Notes: generated by a model not told the origin, from the sequence alone. A DNA stretch of 64,000 bases from Choristoneura fumiferana (GCF_025370935.1 NC_133496.1:3675508-3739507); one strand, 5' to 3'. Counted from the first letter of the stretch, positions 32,698-42,659 are shown. Numbers and translations: made by a program.

Positions 32698-32895
32698 CGT
32701 AATAGTCCTTTTGATACACAATGCAGTTGTCTGTTCTTTCTACATAGGATTGTGTACAATAAACCCATAAATCGATCTCGATGGATGGTGCTCTTCCAAT
32801 GTGCGGTTTGCGATCTTTATGCCGCGTTTGTAAAATTTGCCACTCGTCGGCGATACTGCAATACCGCGTAACTAGCATTTTCCATATATAGGTAT

Positions 32896-33054
32896 TAGAG
32901 CTTGTTTAATCTAAGATGACGCATCCCTTACTCAACTAAATCAGTTCAATGACTAATTAGACAGCAATTTTTTACAATAACCGCTGTCTTACTAGTTATA
33001 ATGAACTGATTTAGTTGAGTTAGGCACGCGTCATCTTAGCCTAGACAAGCTCTA
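32896..33054. repeat. Imperfect foldback, ~70-bp arms
   Basis: 'tagagcttgtttaatctaag', 'atgacgc' and 'ctcaactaaatcagttca' on the left pair with 'tgaactgatttagttgag', 'gcgtcat' and 'cttagcctagacaagctcta' on the right. Probably a palindromic MITE. Confidence 0.7.
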
Positions 33055-33060
33055 CATAAC

Positions 33061-33121
33061 GTATAATTTTCACTGTCAGAACAGTACAATGTTAGTACCA
33101 TTAGTACAGTGAAAATTATAC
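33061..33121. repeat. 61-bp short foldback
   Basis: 'gtataattttcactgt' (33061-33076) and 'acagtgaaaattatac' (33106-33121) are exact complements. It abuts the previous foldback. Confidence 0.65.
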
Positions 33122-33123
33122 CT

Positions 33124-33350
33124 TACTAGCCTGTTACCCGCGACTCCGTCCGCGTAGGATTCGGTTTTCACTATCCCGCTGGAACTATGAAATTTTCCGG
33201 GATAAAGACTATCCTATGTCCTTCCCCAGGATTCAAACTATCTGTATACCAAATTTCATCTAATTCGGTTCAGTGGTTTAGACGTGATGAAGTACCAAAG
33301 AAACAAACAAACAAACAGACTTACAAACTTTCGCATTTATTATATTAGTG
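33124..33350 (-). mobile_element. Helitron-like LEP element, minus strand
   Basis: Reverse reading begins 'actaatataataaatgcgaa' and 'agtttgtaagtctgtttg', carries 'gaaccgaattagatgaaatt' and 'ttatcccggaaaatttcat', and ends 'ggacggagtcgcgggtaaca', 'ggctagtaa' (CTAG). A related truncated copy is at 58572-58740. Confidence 0.7.
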
Positions 33351-33800
33351 TGACGTGTGATGAAAAATGCTAGTTAGTACACGGTTATTTTAGTCGCCAT
33401 ATATGCTTGCCATATCTACATTTCATTTTCCTTATTATCAAATGTCCTACAATCATGGAATTTGAGTATAATTGCATTTAAAAATTGTGACATATTAATT
33501 CAAATGAAGATTATGTCCAGTGACCATTATGGCAAATGAAATTAGTACAAATTCAATTATGGGAAATGAATGGATAACGATGTAGATGTCCATAGGGGAT
33601 GATGATCACTTACCATACCATTCAGGTGAACTGCTTTTGGCATTAGTAGTATAAAAAAATGGTTCTCCCGCGATGACCCTATCAACAGTCAATTGACGTC
33701 TCAATATGCGGTAGTAATTCAGGGTAATAATTTAAGTTGATTATCTCAACGTGACAACCCTAAGTATCCAAAACAACGTGCAGAAACGAACAAATGAAGT
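33351..33800. other. Non-coding stretch
   Basis: No gene, RNA or defined element recognised. Confidence 0.4.
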
Positions 33801-33807
33801 CCCGGAC

Positions 33808-33929
33808 CGTTACTACGAAGTGCAGAATTCGAACTTCGTATCTTGCCGTCCCGTTGACGTTTATTATTATTTGCGAGAGTGAGAGGGACGGTACGATACG
33901 AACTTCGATTTTCGAATTTCGTAGTAGCC
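33808..33929. mobile_element. Palindromic 'tactacgaa(a/g)' MITE, copy 2
   Basis: 'ttactacgaagtgcagaatt', 'cgaacttcgta' and 'gccgtccc' on the left mirror 'gggacggtacgatacgaact', 'tcg' and 'gaatttcgtagtagc' on the right. Same family as 1323, 38164 and 45812. Confidence 0.7.
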
Positions 33930-34129
33930 CCCCAGCGTTGTGCAGAAAGAAGCCCCGAATTGCCTTACGCACACAAGCGTACGCAGACGCACACGCGCGC
34001 CCCGCGTTCGAGTAGACTCTTTTTTTATTTGTTTATCGATCACTGGACATTGGCCGGTATTAAATAAATAACGAGGTTTTGTAAGGCGTGCAGTCATCAT
34101 CATCGTCAGCCAGAAATACAACAATAATA

Positions 34130-34261
34130 TCGTCACTACTTTAAAAAAAACTCGTATCTCAAACTGGATAACTTTTCTGAGTGCACTTTATGATCATTGG
34201 ATCAAGGTTGAATTTTGTTGACGTATTGCTTTGAGATACGAGATTTTTTCAGTAGTGACGA
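34130..34261. mobile_element. 132-bp MITE with TA flanks
   Basis: TCGTCACTACT and AGTAGTGACGA form the ends, with TA outside at 34128-34129 and 34262-34263. Pairing continues inside ('ctcgtatctcaaa' / 'tttgagatacgag'). Fits a Tc1/mariner-type MITE. Confidence 0.72.
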
Positions 34262-34568
34262 TATACTGAGCGGCAATTTTGTATGTAGAGTGGGCCACAT
34301 TTTGTGCCGCTGAGTGTATATTGATTATTCATTGAACACCATAACATACCATAACGTACCTAGTAGTCTCTGTTTGTATGTAGGTACCTCTGCTTTCTGA
34401 TACTTACTACTGTAAGTAAAGTAAAGTTTTCCAAGGTAAGCAATAGCCGGCTTTATCGCTTCAAAACTATCTCTTCCACAATTAAAAAGAAGTTTAAGTT
34501 TTACAATAAAAAGAAGACTTACAAAATACCTAAGCGCGCGCCAGCAAGTATTATGCTCCCAGCATAAT

Positions 34569-34905
34569 ACTTGCTTGCTTTTCGATTCCCAGCGCTGGTC
34601 CTCAGCATTCCGTGCTGCGTGCTACTCCTACACCACTGCTGGACAGGAATCTAGACACGATTTTTTCCTATGCAAACATATATCAGGTTGCTTATTTCTA
34701 CTATGCTACTTAAGCAGCAGCACTAGCCACGTCTATGTTGCGTCGACAGACGTCACATTCTTTCGGAACTAACCGCTCACCCAGACAAGAGATGTCGCTA
34801 CTAAGCAATCAAATTATGATTGGTTTTTCGGAGTTTTTTTATTTTTTACTTAAATTTGGAGTTGAAATAAAAAATATAAAAAGACTCCAAAAAACTAATC
34901 ATAGT
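34569..34905 (+). mobile_element. Rearranged copy of the tRNA-like foldback retroposon
   Basis: It begins with plus-strand sequence 'cgattcccagcgctgg' and then switches to minus-strand arm sequence 'tcctcagcattccgtgctgc', with the switch at the self-complementary word CCAGCGCTGG. The arm continues through 'ggacaggaatctagacacga' and 'caggttgcttatttctacta', then the loop 'cttaagcagcagcactagcc'. The shared 3' module at 34815-34905 is itself a hairpin ('gattggttttt...ggag' / 'ctccaaaaaactaatc'). Confidence 0.7.
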
Positions 34906-35028
34906 TTTAATTTAACTTCTGGAAGGTCCCTGTATGCATATTATCTACTGCGAAAAAACGATTTTTATTTTTGATTATTCACTGCTACAAAGGATCCCCT
35001 CGCCATCTGTAAACCAGTGGTTGTCCCA

Positions 35029-35408
35029 ATGAGGGCTATCGCGTATGAATTCGCCACGAGAGGCGCTAGTGTAGCGTGAGGTTTCTGAAATGTCAAATCT
35101 TATGGTTTTTGGGTGAGCTACGCGGGTTTATTTATAATTAGAATAATTTTGTGACTATTTTGCAATATCTGAAATTATCTATGGCAAATATGCGTTCCGG
35201 GACAATTAATGTATTTTGTGACAGTTTTGTCTTTCGGAAACCTTTGTCCTCCCTTTTTTCCGAAAAACGGGGACTATGCAACACTGTGGCATGCTCAATA
35301 TTTTTATGGTACGGTTTTAAGGTTTATTAAATATGATTTTAATTTAAACTTCGTTTCACGCCCGTAATCCATAATAACAGATTTTGAAAGCCATACTTAA
35401 AACTCGTG
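35029..35408 (+). mobile_element. Copy of the TA-target TIR element (50.48 kb family), right end missing
   Basis: Begins ATGAGGGCTATCG and matches 50484 onward through 'tttatttataattagaataa', 'ttttgtcctcccttttttcc' and 'tttttatggtacggttttaa'. Alignment ends near 35408, just before the right TIR should start. Non-coding. Confidence 0.8.
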
Positions 35409-36745
35409 ATACTTCTTTGTTTTTGTTCAAAACGTCGCACTAATTGACGTGACAGCTGTCACAGGTCACAGAACGCTTCTCTCTCGTATCAAATTATTGT
35501 ACGCATCACATTGCTGCTCGAAAATATTGCAAAAATTAATTACGCTCTGGTAGTTAATTCTAAATTAAAAATTTGTTTTGATATCGGTTCACAGCACTTA
35601 AATCTTGGTCTAGTTAAAGTTAGAGGTAGTATCAAAAATACACGCTGTATAGTTATAGCCCGATAAAGCGTGATAGTATTATCTTTCAGGTTATGTTTAG
35701 ACTTTGTATTTTCTGTGTTAGGTAGACGTATTATCTGTATTTCAATTTTCTAGTGGTAAAATGTAACCCTACCAAAATGTTTTAAAATTAAATTAATATT
35801 GTAAGAGATTTTGCTACTTTGTGCATATACACTTTTCCCAGCTTTTTGCTACATATTTTACCCCAGGCGCTGCAATTATGCCAAACAAGAATTAAATTAT
35901 GTTGACAGGCAGAAGTAACAAAATTTGTATAATTCTTAAAAATTTTGCCCGTCTATTTTTACGCATCTCTACTCTACACTTTTTTCTCTAAACAAACATG
36001 ATATTGATTTCGCTTAGGTAATTCTGCTTAGGTACATAAATATAACATAACAATATACACCAATTAGTTTTCAAGTGATTGTCTTTCTAAACCATTCGTT
36101 TTTTACTGTAAAAAATAAATTTAAGTTACAACCCTCTTCAAACATTTAATTCATGCCTTCGCAAAAAACGACAGTCCAAAAAAAAACAAAACTTCGCCCT
36201 ACTCGAACCCGCCACGCTCCACGCACACAACAACAAAAGGCCCCAATTCGAATTCCGAACGCGCACAGCCGTTTCCGCGATGGCGGCGCGGTCGTCGACC
36301 TCTGTTTTGGAGGGCGCAGTGACGTCACGACCTGCCTCAACGTGACCTTGTATTTCGGCATTGTCCTGCTGTGACCGAATTTCGGCCATATTGGATTTTA
36401 ACTGATTCGAATTTGGAATCGAGTGACACCGTTCATTTTGATTAAGTACGTTGCTTTCGTACTGACTGTGATTCTACCAATTCTACTATGAAGACTGAAC
36501 TTGTAATTTAAGCCACAATAGACGGTGTGGGAACTATTGTACGATTACGTTCCATTGCGGACCCACGCGTCTATGTATTATAAATGATCGAACATCAGCG
36601 GCAATGTACTGCAACTGAGATTACTTTCACATCGTCGAAATAAGGCTTTACTTAAGTACCGGGTGACTTACTACGAAAATGATAAGAATAGAATGTTTTT
36701 TTTACTATGAAATAGAGTGCTATGCCAGCAATAGGTAGGCACGCT
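35409..36745. other. Non-coding stretch with a CpG-rich patch
   Basis: 36150-36370 is CpG-rich with overlapping ORFs on both strands and in several frames, none with a recognisable domain. It could be a regulatory or exonic island, but no splice or start evidence supports it. Confidence 0.35.
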
Positions 36746-36746
36746 C

Positions 36747-37015
36747 ATGGACACCCGCAACACCAGAAGATTGCAGATACGTTGTCAGCGTAGAGGGCTA
36801 AGAGATCATCATTATCCCAGCCTATATAAGTCCCACTGTTGTGTACGGCTTCCTCTCAGAATGGGTTTGGGCCGTAGTTCCCACGCGGGTCCAGTGCGGA
36901 TTGGGAACTTCACACGCACCCCTGTATAGCTGCGCAGCTTTTTTAAAGGTTTTCTCAAGATGTTTTTCTTCACCGTAAAGCGTGTGGTAAATTTCAAATT
37001 TAATTTCGGACATGA
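36747..37015 (-). mobile_element. Fused fragments: LINE 3' piece and tRNA-SINE (family B)
   Basis: 36747-36800 resembles part of the 'cctgccgtgaag' LINE 3' fragment ('acacccgcaacaccag' / 'ttgcagatacgttg'). 36807-37015 is a SINE-B copy in reverse with 'cccagcctatataagtccca' and 'tgggaacttcacacgcacc'. The SINE head is missing. Confidence 0.65.
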
Positions 37016-37069
37016 ACTTGAAAAAGTTTGAAAAACTTGAAAAAATAAAGTCTTTTTATTTATTTCTTA

Positions 37070-37870
37070 ATACAAGCTTTTTTTGCTGACTGTACTTTTT
37101 GACAACTTTACTTGCATCGAAAATACAAACTGAAATATAGATGCACAGAAAAACCAGAAAAAATAAGACCAGCGCTGGTAATCGAACCCAGGTCCTCGGC
37201 ATTCCGTGCCGTGTGCTATACCGCTACACCACCGCTGGAGAACGATACAGACACGAATTTCTCCTATGCACCTCATATAGCCGTACGGCATAGATGTCGC
37301 TAGTGTCGCTGCTTAAGTGGCTAAATAAGAAACAACACAAGCTGAGATATGAGGTGCATAGGAGAAATTCGTGTCTGTATCGTTGTCCAGCGGTGGTGTA
37401 GCGGTATAGCACACGGCACGGAATGCCGAGGACCTGGGTTCGATTCCCAGCGCTGGTCTTATTTTTCTGGTTTTTCTGTGCATCTATATTTAAGTTTGTA
37501 TTTTCGATATATGTTTTACGGGATGACCGTATAAGGAACAAAAATTTGGAATTGAAGTAAAAAATATAAAAAGAATCCAAAAAACCAATCTTAACTTCAC
37601 TTGCATTGTCACCCAAAGTACATTTGCATACCAAATTTCAAGTCGATGCATTAACCGTTAAAGAATTCCGTCCTGTGGAGACGATCCTGGCCGGACTACC
37701 AGGATGTCACTATCAGATTATTGTATTGTCTCGCAATATAAATAAGTAGGTACCTATGCCAAATTTCAAGTCAATCCGACTACAGGAAGTTGGTCGACTT
37801 TAGCTTGCAAGATTTGACTACAGACAAACAGACAGACAACGGGACAGGTGAAACTAAATAAAAGCTTGTA
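37070..37870 (+). repeat. Family M repeat interrupted by the foldback retroposon
   Basis: The left part ('taatacaagctttttttgct', 37071-37117) and the right part (37599-37870, 'gtcacccaaagtacatttgc' to 'ctaaataaaagcttgta') join into one copy once the 481-bp insertion at 37118-37598 is removed. Matches 11505-11890 and, in reverse, 56590-56840. Confidence 0.75.
37118..37598. mobile_element. tRNA-like foldback retroposon, complete copy (481 bp)
   Basis: The left arm (37118-37278) starts CGAAAATAC, and the right arm (37347-37506) is its inverted copy ending GTATTTTCG; a 68-bp loop separates them. Each arm holds a tRNA-like segment: 'gcggtggtgtagcggtatag' (A-box region), 'gaggacctgggttcgattcc' (B box GGTTCGATTCC) and 'cagcgctgg'. 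A 3' module follows (37507-37598) with 'ttacgggatgaccgtataag', 'atttggaattgaagtaaa' and 'aagaatccaaaaaaccaatc'. The direct repeat 'acttgcat' at 37110-37117 and 37599-37606 is a likely target duplication. By inference, RNA polymerase III promoters point inward-out from both arms and the transcript would form one long hairpin. No protein coded. Confidence 0.82.
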
Positions 37871-37892
37871 AAAACCCGGAGGTACGAACCTG

Positions 37893-37955
37893 GGTTTGAA
37901 CCCACAAGGACTGTTTGAGAGGCCATAGGGCAAACCACTAGGCCACCACGGCTTT
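37893..37955 (-). mobile_element. tRNA-like head of a family B SINE
   Basis: Reverse reading gives 'gccgtggtggcctagtggtt', 'tgccctatggcctctcaaac' and 'gtgggttcaaacccag', as in the SINE head at 15355. The body is absent. Confidence 0.6.
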
Positions 37956-37988
37956 TTGGGCTAAGAGATAGTGACATCTATCCATAAT

Positions 37989-38323
37989 TCCATACTAAAT
38001 TGTAAATGTGAAAATGTATGTGTTTGTATGTTTGTCCGTCTTTCACGTGGAAACGGAGCGACGGATTGACGTGGATTTTGGCATAGAGATAGTTCTTGGG
38101 CCAGAGAGTGACATAGGCTAGGTATTTTTTATCCCGGAAAAATGCACGGTTCCCGAGGGAACAGGCCCTCTACCACGAAGTGCAAAACTCCAACTTCGTA
38201 TGTTGCCGTCCCGCTGACGCTTATGTCATTTAATACGCGAGTGAAAGGGACGGTGCGATACGAACTTCGATTTGCGAGTTTCGTAGTAGCCCCTCTGTGC
38301 GCGATAGCCGCGGCTAAAGCTAG
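37989..38323 (+). mobile_element. LEP1 Helitron carrying a nested MITE
   Basis: TC start, 'catactaaattgtaaatg', 'gtctttcacgtggaaacgga', 'ggattgacgtggattttggc' and 'cccgagggaaca', then after the insertion 'tgcgcgatagccgcggctaa' and CTAG end (38320-38323) followed by T. The body matches 2775-3000. The palindromic MITE at 38164-38297 splits 'gggaacag|cgcgcgata', showing that the MITE moved after the Helitron. Confidence 0.82.
38164..38297. mobile_element. Palindromic 'tactacgaa' MITE, copy 3, nested in LEP1
   Basis: 'accacgaagtgcaaaactcc', 'aacttcgta' and 'gccgtcccgctgacgc' mirror 'gggacggtgcgatacgaact' and 'gagtttcgtagtagcc'. Outer CCTCT words near both ends may be part of a duplication. Confidence 0.75.
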
Positions 38324-38400
38324 TTTTAAATATACAGTAAAACAGTACCTACAATGACTGATTGACAGGAAACACTGCAGATAGGTACACTACCTGCTGG

Positions 38401-38555
38401 AGATTTTTTTTATTGTGAGAGGGAGACAAACAACCAAGCGGGTCATCTGATGGGAAGTGATTAGTGCTCACCAGTGCCCACGAGTACCAACTACACAAAA
38501 TTGGTCTTAAAAACATGTACAGTGTGTTAACGGCAGCCTTGCTTTTTTTAAGGGA
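38401..38555 (-). mobile_element. Diverged LINE 3'-end fragment
   Basis: 'ttttttttattgtgagaggg' then 'aagcgggtcatctgatggga' and 'agtgattagtgctcaccagtg' are typical of a moth LINE 3' end related to, but distinct from, the 15930 and 44935 copies. Orientation from the T-run. Confidence 0.5.
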
Positions 38556-38740
38556 GGTTAAGTAACGTATTTCCGTAACCTTAAACATGACATTAATTTG
38601 ATTAAGCTAAATTCAGACTTTGCAACAAAATTATAATTGCCAGCAATGTACAGCAAAGTAAATTGACAAGTAAATGTAAAACAGCCGATAGATACTCTGA
38701 TTATTATTTTTCAACTTAATTTGCTCTAAATTGCTGGCAT

Positions 38741-39004
38741 TTGACGACCAGATGGCCTAGTGGTTAGAGAACCTGACTACGAAGCTTGAGGTCCCGGGTT
38801 CGATTCCCGTGTCGGGGCAGATATTTGTATGAAAAATACGAATGTTTGTTCTCGGGTCTTGGGTGTTTAATATGTATTTAAGTATGTATCTATTTATATA
38901 ATTATATTTATTTGCTTTGTACCCATAGCACAAGCTTTGCTAAGCTTACTTTTGGACTAGGTCAATTGGTGTTAATTGTCCCGTAATATTTATTTATTTA
39001 ATTA
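38741..39004 (+). mobile_element. tRNA-derived SINE (family A), near complete
   Basis: Head 'tggcctagtggttagagaac', 'cccgggttcgattcccgtgt', body and tail as at 30141, ending 'gtcccgtaatatttatttat'. The two copies are nearly identical, so the family may have moved recently. Confidence 0.87.
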
Positions 39005-39029
39005 TAATTTTGTCGGAAAATTAACAAAG

Positions 39030-39105
39030 TGGCTCCGAAGCGGTAACGTTTCGTGTGCTCTGCCTACCCCATTTGGGCATACAGGCGTGATATTTGTGTG
39101 TTTGT
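39030..39105 (+). repeat. 'gtggctccgaagcggtaacg' repeat, copy 3
   Basis: Same as 10228 and 17550: 'aagtggctccgaagcggtaa', 'cgtttcgtgtgctctgccta', 'ccccatttgggcatacaggc', then a short GT tail. Confidence 0.68.
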
Positions 39106-39496
39106 ATTAGCAAAGTCTGAATTTTAGTTTTTTAGTTAAGTTAATGCCATGATTAAGTTACAGAAATAGCGTTACTTTAACCTGCCTTAAAAAAAGCATG
39201 GCCGCCGGTAACACACTGTATACTGCATCAGAGGCCTAAATACTTGTAAACAAGGCCACCTGAACCGCTATCATGGGTCGTTGACACTTCACTGCAGGCC
39301 TTGCAATAATATAAAATTAATTAATGCAACCAAAACGATAAATGCTCAATGCCGAATTTTAAACAGAACTAACAAGGAAAATAAAATAATTAATTGTGCA
39401 GTTGCATTGTGGATTTTGTTGCACTTTGCTCCATTTATTCCAAAAGCATTGGTTTGCTTCAGGTTCAGTCGAATTGTACACCAGGAATAGCTAAAA

Positions 39497-39692
39497 CTGC
39501 TAGGTATCGTAGCACGATCAAATTGAAGACGTTCTGAAGAAAGGTCGGGTCAGGAGTACTCTAAACCGACGTTCATGCATGAAAAGATTGATGAATGTAG
39601 AGGAAGCGAGAGTTGTATGCCAGAATCGTAGCAAGTGGAAGGATGTAGTCTGCCTAACCCGTTGGGAAAGAGGCGTGATTTTATTATGCATG
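39497..39692 (+). mobile_element. 3' end of an RTE-type LINE with (TATG)n-like tail, copy 1
   Basis: 'ttctgaagaaaggtcgggtc', 'aggagtactctaaaccgacg', 'atgcatgaaaagattgatga', 'ggaagcgagagttgtatgcc' and 'aacccgttgggaaagaggcg' match 49840-50104. 5'-truncated and degraded. Confidence 0.65.
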
Positions 39693-40271
39693 TATTATAC
39701 CAGGGGGTCTATTGCGTAAGGTTGCGTATAGTTTTAAGTCGGTGCATCAGCTCTAGCCAGGAGGAGTGGACCTATAATCATCAACCTGATGGGCTTCTAT
39801 CACTCCTCCTGGCTCGTGCTGAGGCACCGAATTCAAACTATTACCTAGGTTAAGCTTAAATAAAAAAAAATACATAAGAACAATTGAAAGGAGAAATAGA
39901 TCCGAAAACGGTTTGTACTGTAGTACTGTAGCTAAGAACTATATAACTAAGGTAAGGTAAGTACTATTTATATATTTTCGTGAAAGAAAGTAATGAGTAA
40001 CGGAGAAGGACAACGATCGTATGATTCAGAGGGCAATGAACCGATTCGATGATGCGTCGCCAGACTGTAGTATACACAAACATATATAATGTTGTATGTG
40101 AGGTACAGATAGCCCGAAAACGAGAGCGAATCTGAATTAAACTGGATGCGTTTAAAATGTAGCAGAAAGTGAAATTTACGGGGAAAGCAAACTGCAACGT
40201 TATCTGAAAACATACACGTTACCTTATATCATTAAACGAGCAATTCTTGTAAATTTACAATTATTTGGAAT

Positions 40272-40352
40272 TATTGTACCCATAACACAGCTTTGCTTAG
40301 TTTGGGACTAGGTCAATTGGTGTCAAGTGTCCCATGATATTTTATTTATTAA
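40272..40352 (+). mobile_element. SINE family A tail fragment
   Basis: 'acccataacacagctttgct', 'tagtttgggactaggtcaat' and 'tggtgtcaagtgtcccatga', then ATTT repeats. Head and body absent. Confidence 0.7.
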
Positions 40353-40910
40353 TTGACAAGATTTCATTTTTTTAACACCTGAACATGGGAAAATATTTAT
40401 TATAAGTTATTTCTCTATATTTAAAAAAATACAAAAAATTGAAAAACATATATCTGAATTTCCCAAAACTACCACAGAATAGATATGTTTCCTTTGCCTT
40501 TTACACCAGAAAAAGGAGCTGTCATAATTTTGACTACGTCTACGTCAGATTTACGTGATCTTCTTTTTTAATAGAGACTAGACAAAAGTAATGGATCTAT
40601 TGTGTTTGGACTTTTAACCCATGATCCTTCTGCTCGAGAGGCCATACTCGTAGGTCAAACTTTTAGGCCAGAATGGCTTTCTTGCATTAACAGTGGTACT
40701 AATATCTATATATTCCATAATATCAATGTAAGAATAGTTGGAGTTAATTGAGCTGTCAAATGTGTCCAGCCAATGAGTTTCGGAACATCATTTAAATTGA
40801 CTGATGGACCATTCATTGGGACAATCAAAAACAATATAAATCTACTAAAGGAACCTATTTATAATTTTCCTTTGTAGCAGTCTTAGAATAGATCTATAAG
40901 GAATAAACCA

Positions 40911-41051
40911 GTACCACTACCATGAGTTTACAGTGACCGTACTCGATAGCGACGGCGTAAATTATTTGTAGAGGTGCTGTACAATTCTCCATACAAATAA
41001 TTTACGCCGTCGCTATCGAGTACGGTCACTGTAAACTCATGGTAGTGGTAC
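40911..41051. repeat. Perfect palindrome, 60-bp arms, 21-bp loop
   Basis: 40911-40970 and 40992-41051 are exact complements with no mismatch by eye (outer word 'gtaccactaccatgagttta', inner word 'gtaaattatttgta'). Probably a fresh foldback or MITE. A transcript would form a 60-bp duplex, so a small-RNA hairpin is possible but unsupported. Confidence 0.88.
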
Positions 41052-41327
41052 AGAAGCTGCGTTACGAACCTTCTCTTCGTATTGTGAGACATGTGTCCAG
41101 AAAAAAAACTAAAAAAAATATTCAAGTAAAAAAATCAAAACCAGACCAGAATCTAGTAAATTGAAGTTTAGTAGTCGGGACCCATTTATTTACAATCGTG
41201 GGCGGCTCAAAAATTGTCAGTAATGGGTTTTCGAACTCTATACTCATAGTTCATTTTCAAAGTAAAAACCAGCACATAGCCGTTCCAAAAAAAAACGAAT
41301 GACATGGGTAACCAGTAAACACTAAGA

Positions 41328-42209
41328 CTGTGTTTCCACCGGAGATGTACGAGGACGGGTTGCGAATGCGAGGAATGTGTTTATTATGAACCAATAGAAA
41401 CGCTTCATTTATCTATCCTCGCCTATACCTATTCCACTATAGTACTTTTCGGATAGGGTGGGTACGGTGACACTTGCGTTCTTTCCATTCCACGCCATGA
41501 ACGTTACAGGTCAATAATTTATAAAAAAATAGCTTAAAAGATTTCGTAATAATAAACAAAAAACACTTAAAAATATATTATTATGTTTTAAAACTAAAAA
41601 GATAAATTTTAATCTCGTTAACTTTCATCGCGTAAAACGGAACTCTATCTCAATAGAGCTTGACTTTGCTTATCGACCGAATAAATTCCACAATCCTGTC
41701 AAATCGTTTGACTCGCATCATCTGTCAATTAGTACGAGAGCGAAGGTCCTTAAATGCGTCTTTGTATCGATTGTTTCGTATTGTTTAATGTTTTGAACTG
41801 TTACTTTGTTATTCAATTTTGTTATTACGGTCTTTGTTTTTTTTATCGTTATTAGTTTTGATATAGTGGCAAAGAAGACCGCATGGTTTGTGTGATCCCG
41901 ATAGATACGCAAAAACACTTGCTACGCGGGTGAAGCCGCAGGCAAAAACTAGTTAAAATTATAAACTATCACTAATAAAATCGATTACACACCCTTGGCA
42001 TATTTAATCGCAATAAATCGATTCGAATTTACATTGTCACAACCCTTTAATTGCTTAATGACATGTGTCATCGTACCCATCCTATCCGAAAAGTACTTAT
42101 AGACACTAGAGCTGTGCTGTGCGAGCATAGGTAAATAAAGTGTTTCTATTGGTTCACGACAAACAACATCCTCGCAACGCAACTTCGCACATCTCTGGTG
42201 GAAACGCAG
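41328..42209. mobile_element. 882-bp element with ~145-bp inverted ends
   Basis: The left end 'ctgtgtttccaccggagatg' (41328) mirrors the right end 'catctctggtggaaacgcag' (42209). Pairing continues through 'gaaccaatagaaacgctt' / 'gtgtttctattggttc' to 'gtacttttcggatagggtgg' / 'cctatccgaaaagtactt'. The interior (41474-42060) is AT-rich without transposase. It contains a Helitron-like 3' end ('gcgggtgaagccgcaggcaa', CTAG, 41927-41952). A short relative is at 48243-48424. Confidence 0.75.
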
Positions 42210-42331
42210 CTTTAAAGAAACTTTAAACTACCCGCATATTTTATCTTAACATAATTCTGTCATTTTAATTTCCATTTACAAACTATACGTCGTCACATTT
42301 TTAACCGATCAGGATACGTCGAAGAATCAAA

Positions 42332-42659
42332 TCCTATTAATATTATAAATGCGAAAGTTTGTGAGTATGTGTGTGTAAGTTTGTTACTCATTAACGCTGA
42401 AGTGACTGGACCGATTTGGATGAAATTGGGTATTTTGATAGCTGGACATGTGGAATAATACATAAGCTACTTTTTATCCTAATATTCCCACAGGATTTGG
42501 ATAAAATCTCGAAACTCAACCGCTGGGTCAGAAAAATTTAGCAATTTTTTTAAGTGAAACGTTAATGAAAGCCACGATATATTTTTTGAGAGGTCCAAAA
42601 TTTCAATTCCACTGCTGAATCTAATGATTTCCGCGTGCGAAGCCGCGGGTAAGCACTAG
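42332..42659 (+). mobile_element. LEP-type non-autonomous Helitron
   Basis: TC start (42332), 'ctattaatattataaatgcg', 'aaagtttgtgagtatgtgtg', 'gaccgatttggatgaaattg', 'aagctactttttatcc', 'ctcaaccgctgggtcag', and 3' end 'gcgaagccgcgggtaagcac' with CTAG (42656-42659). The body differs from the 2775 type. It resembles 51417-52470. Confidence 0.8.

Noticed and set aside
36138..36389. CpG-rich ORFs at 36.1-36.4 kb as an exon
   Set aside because: Open in several frames on both strands and without splice motifs that I could defend.
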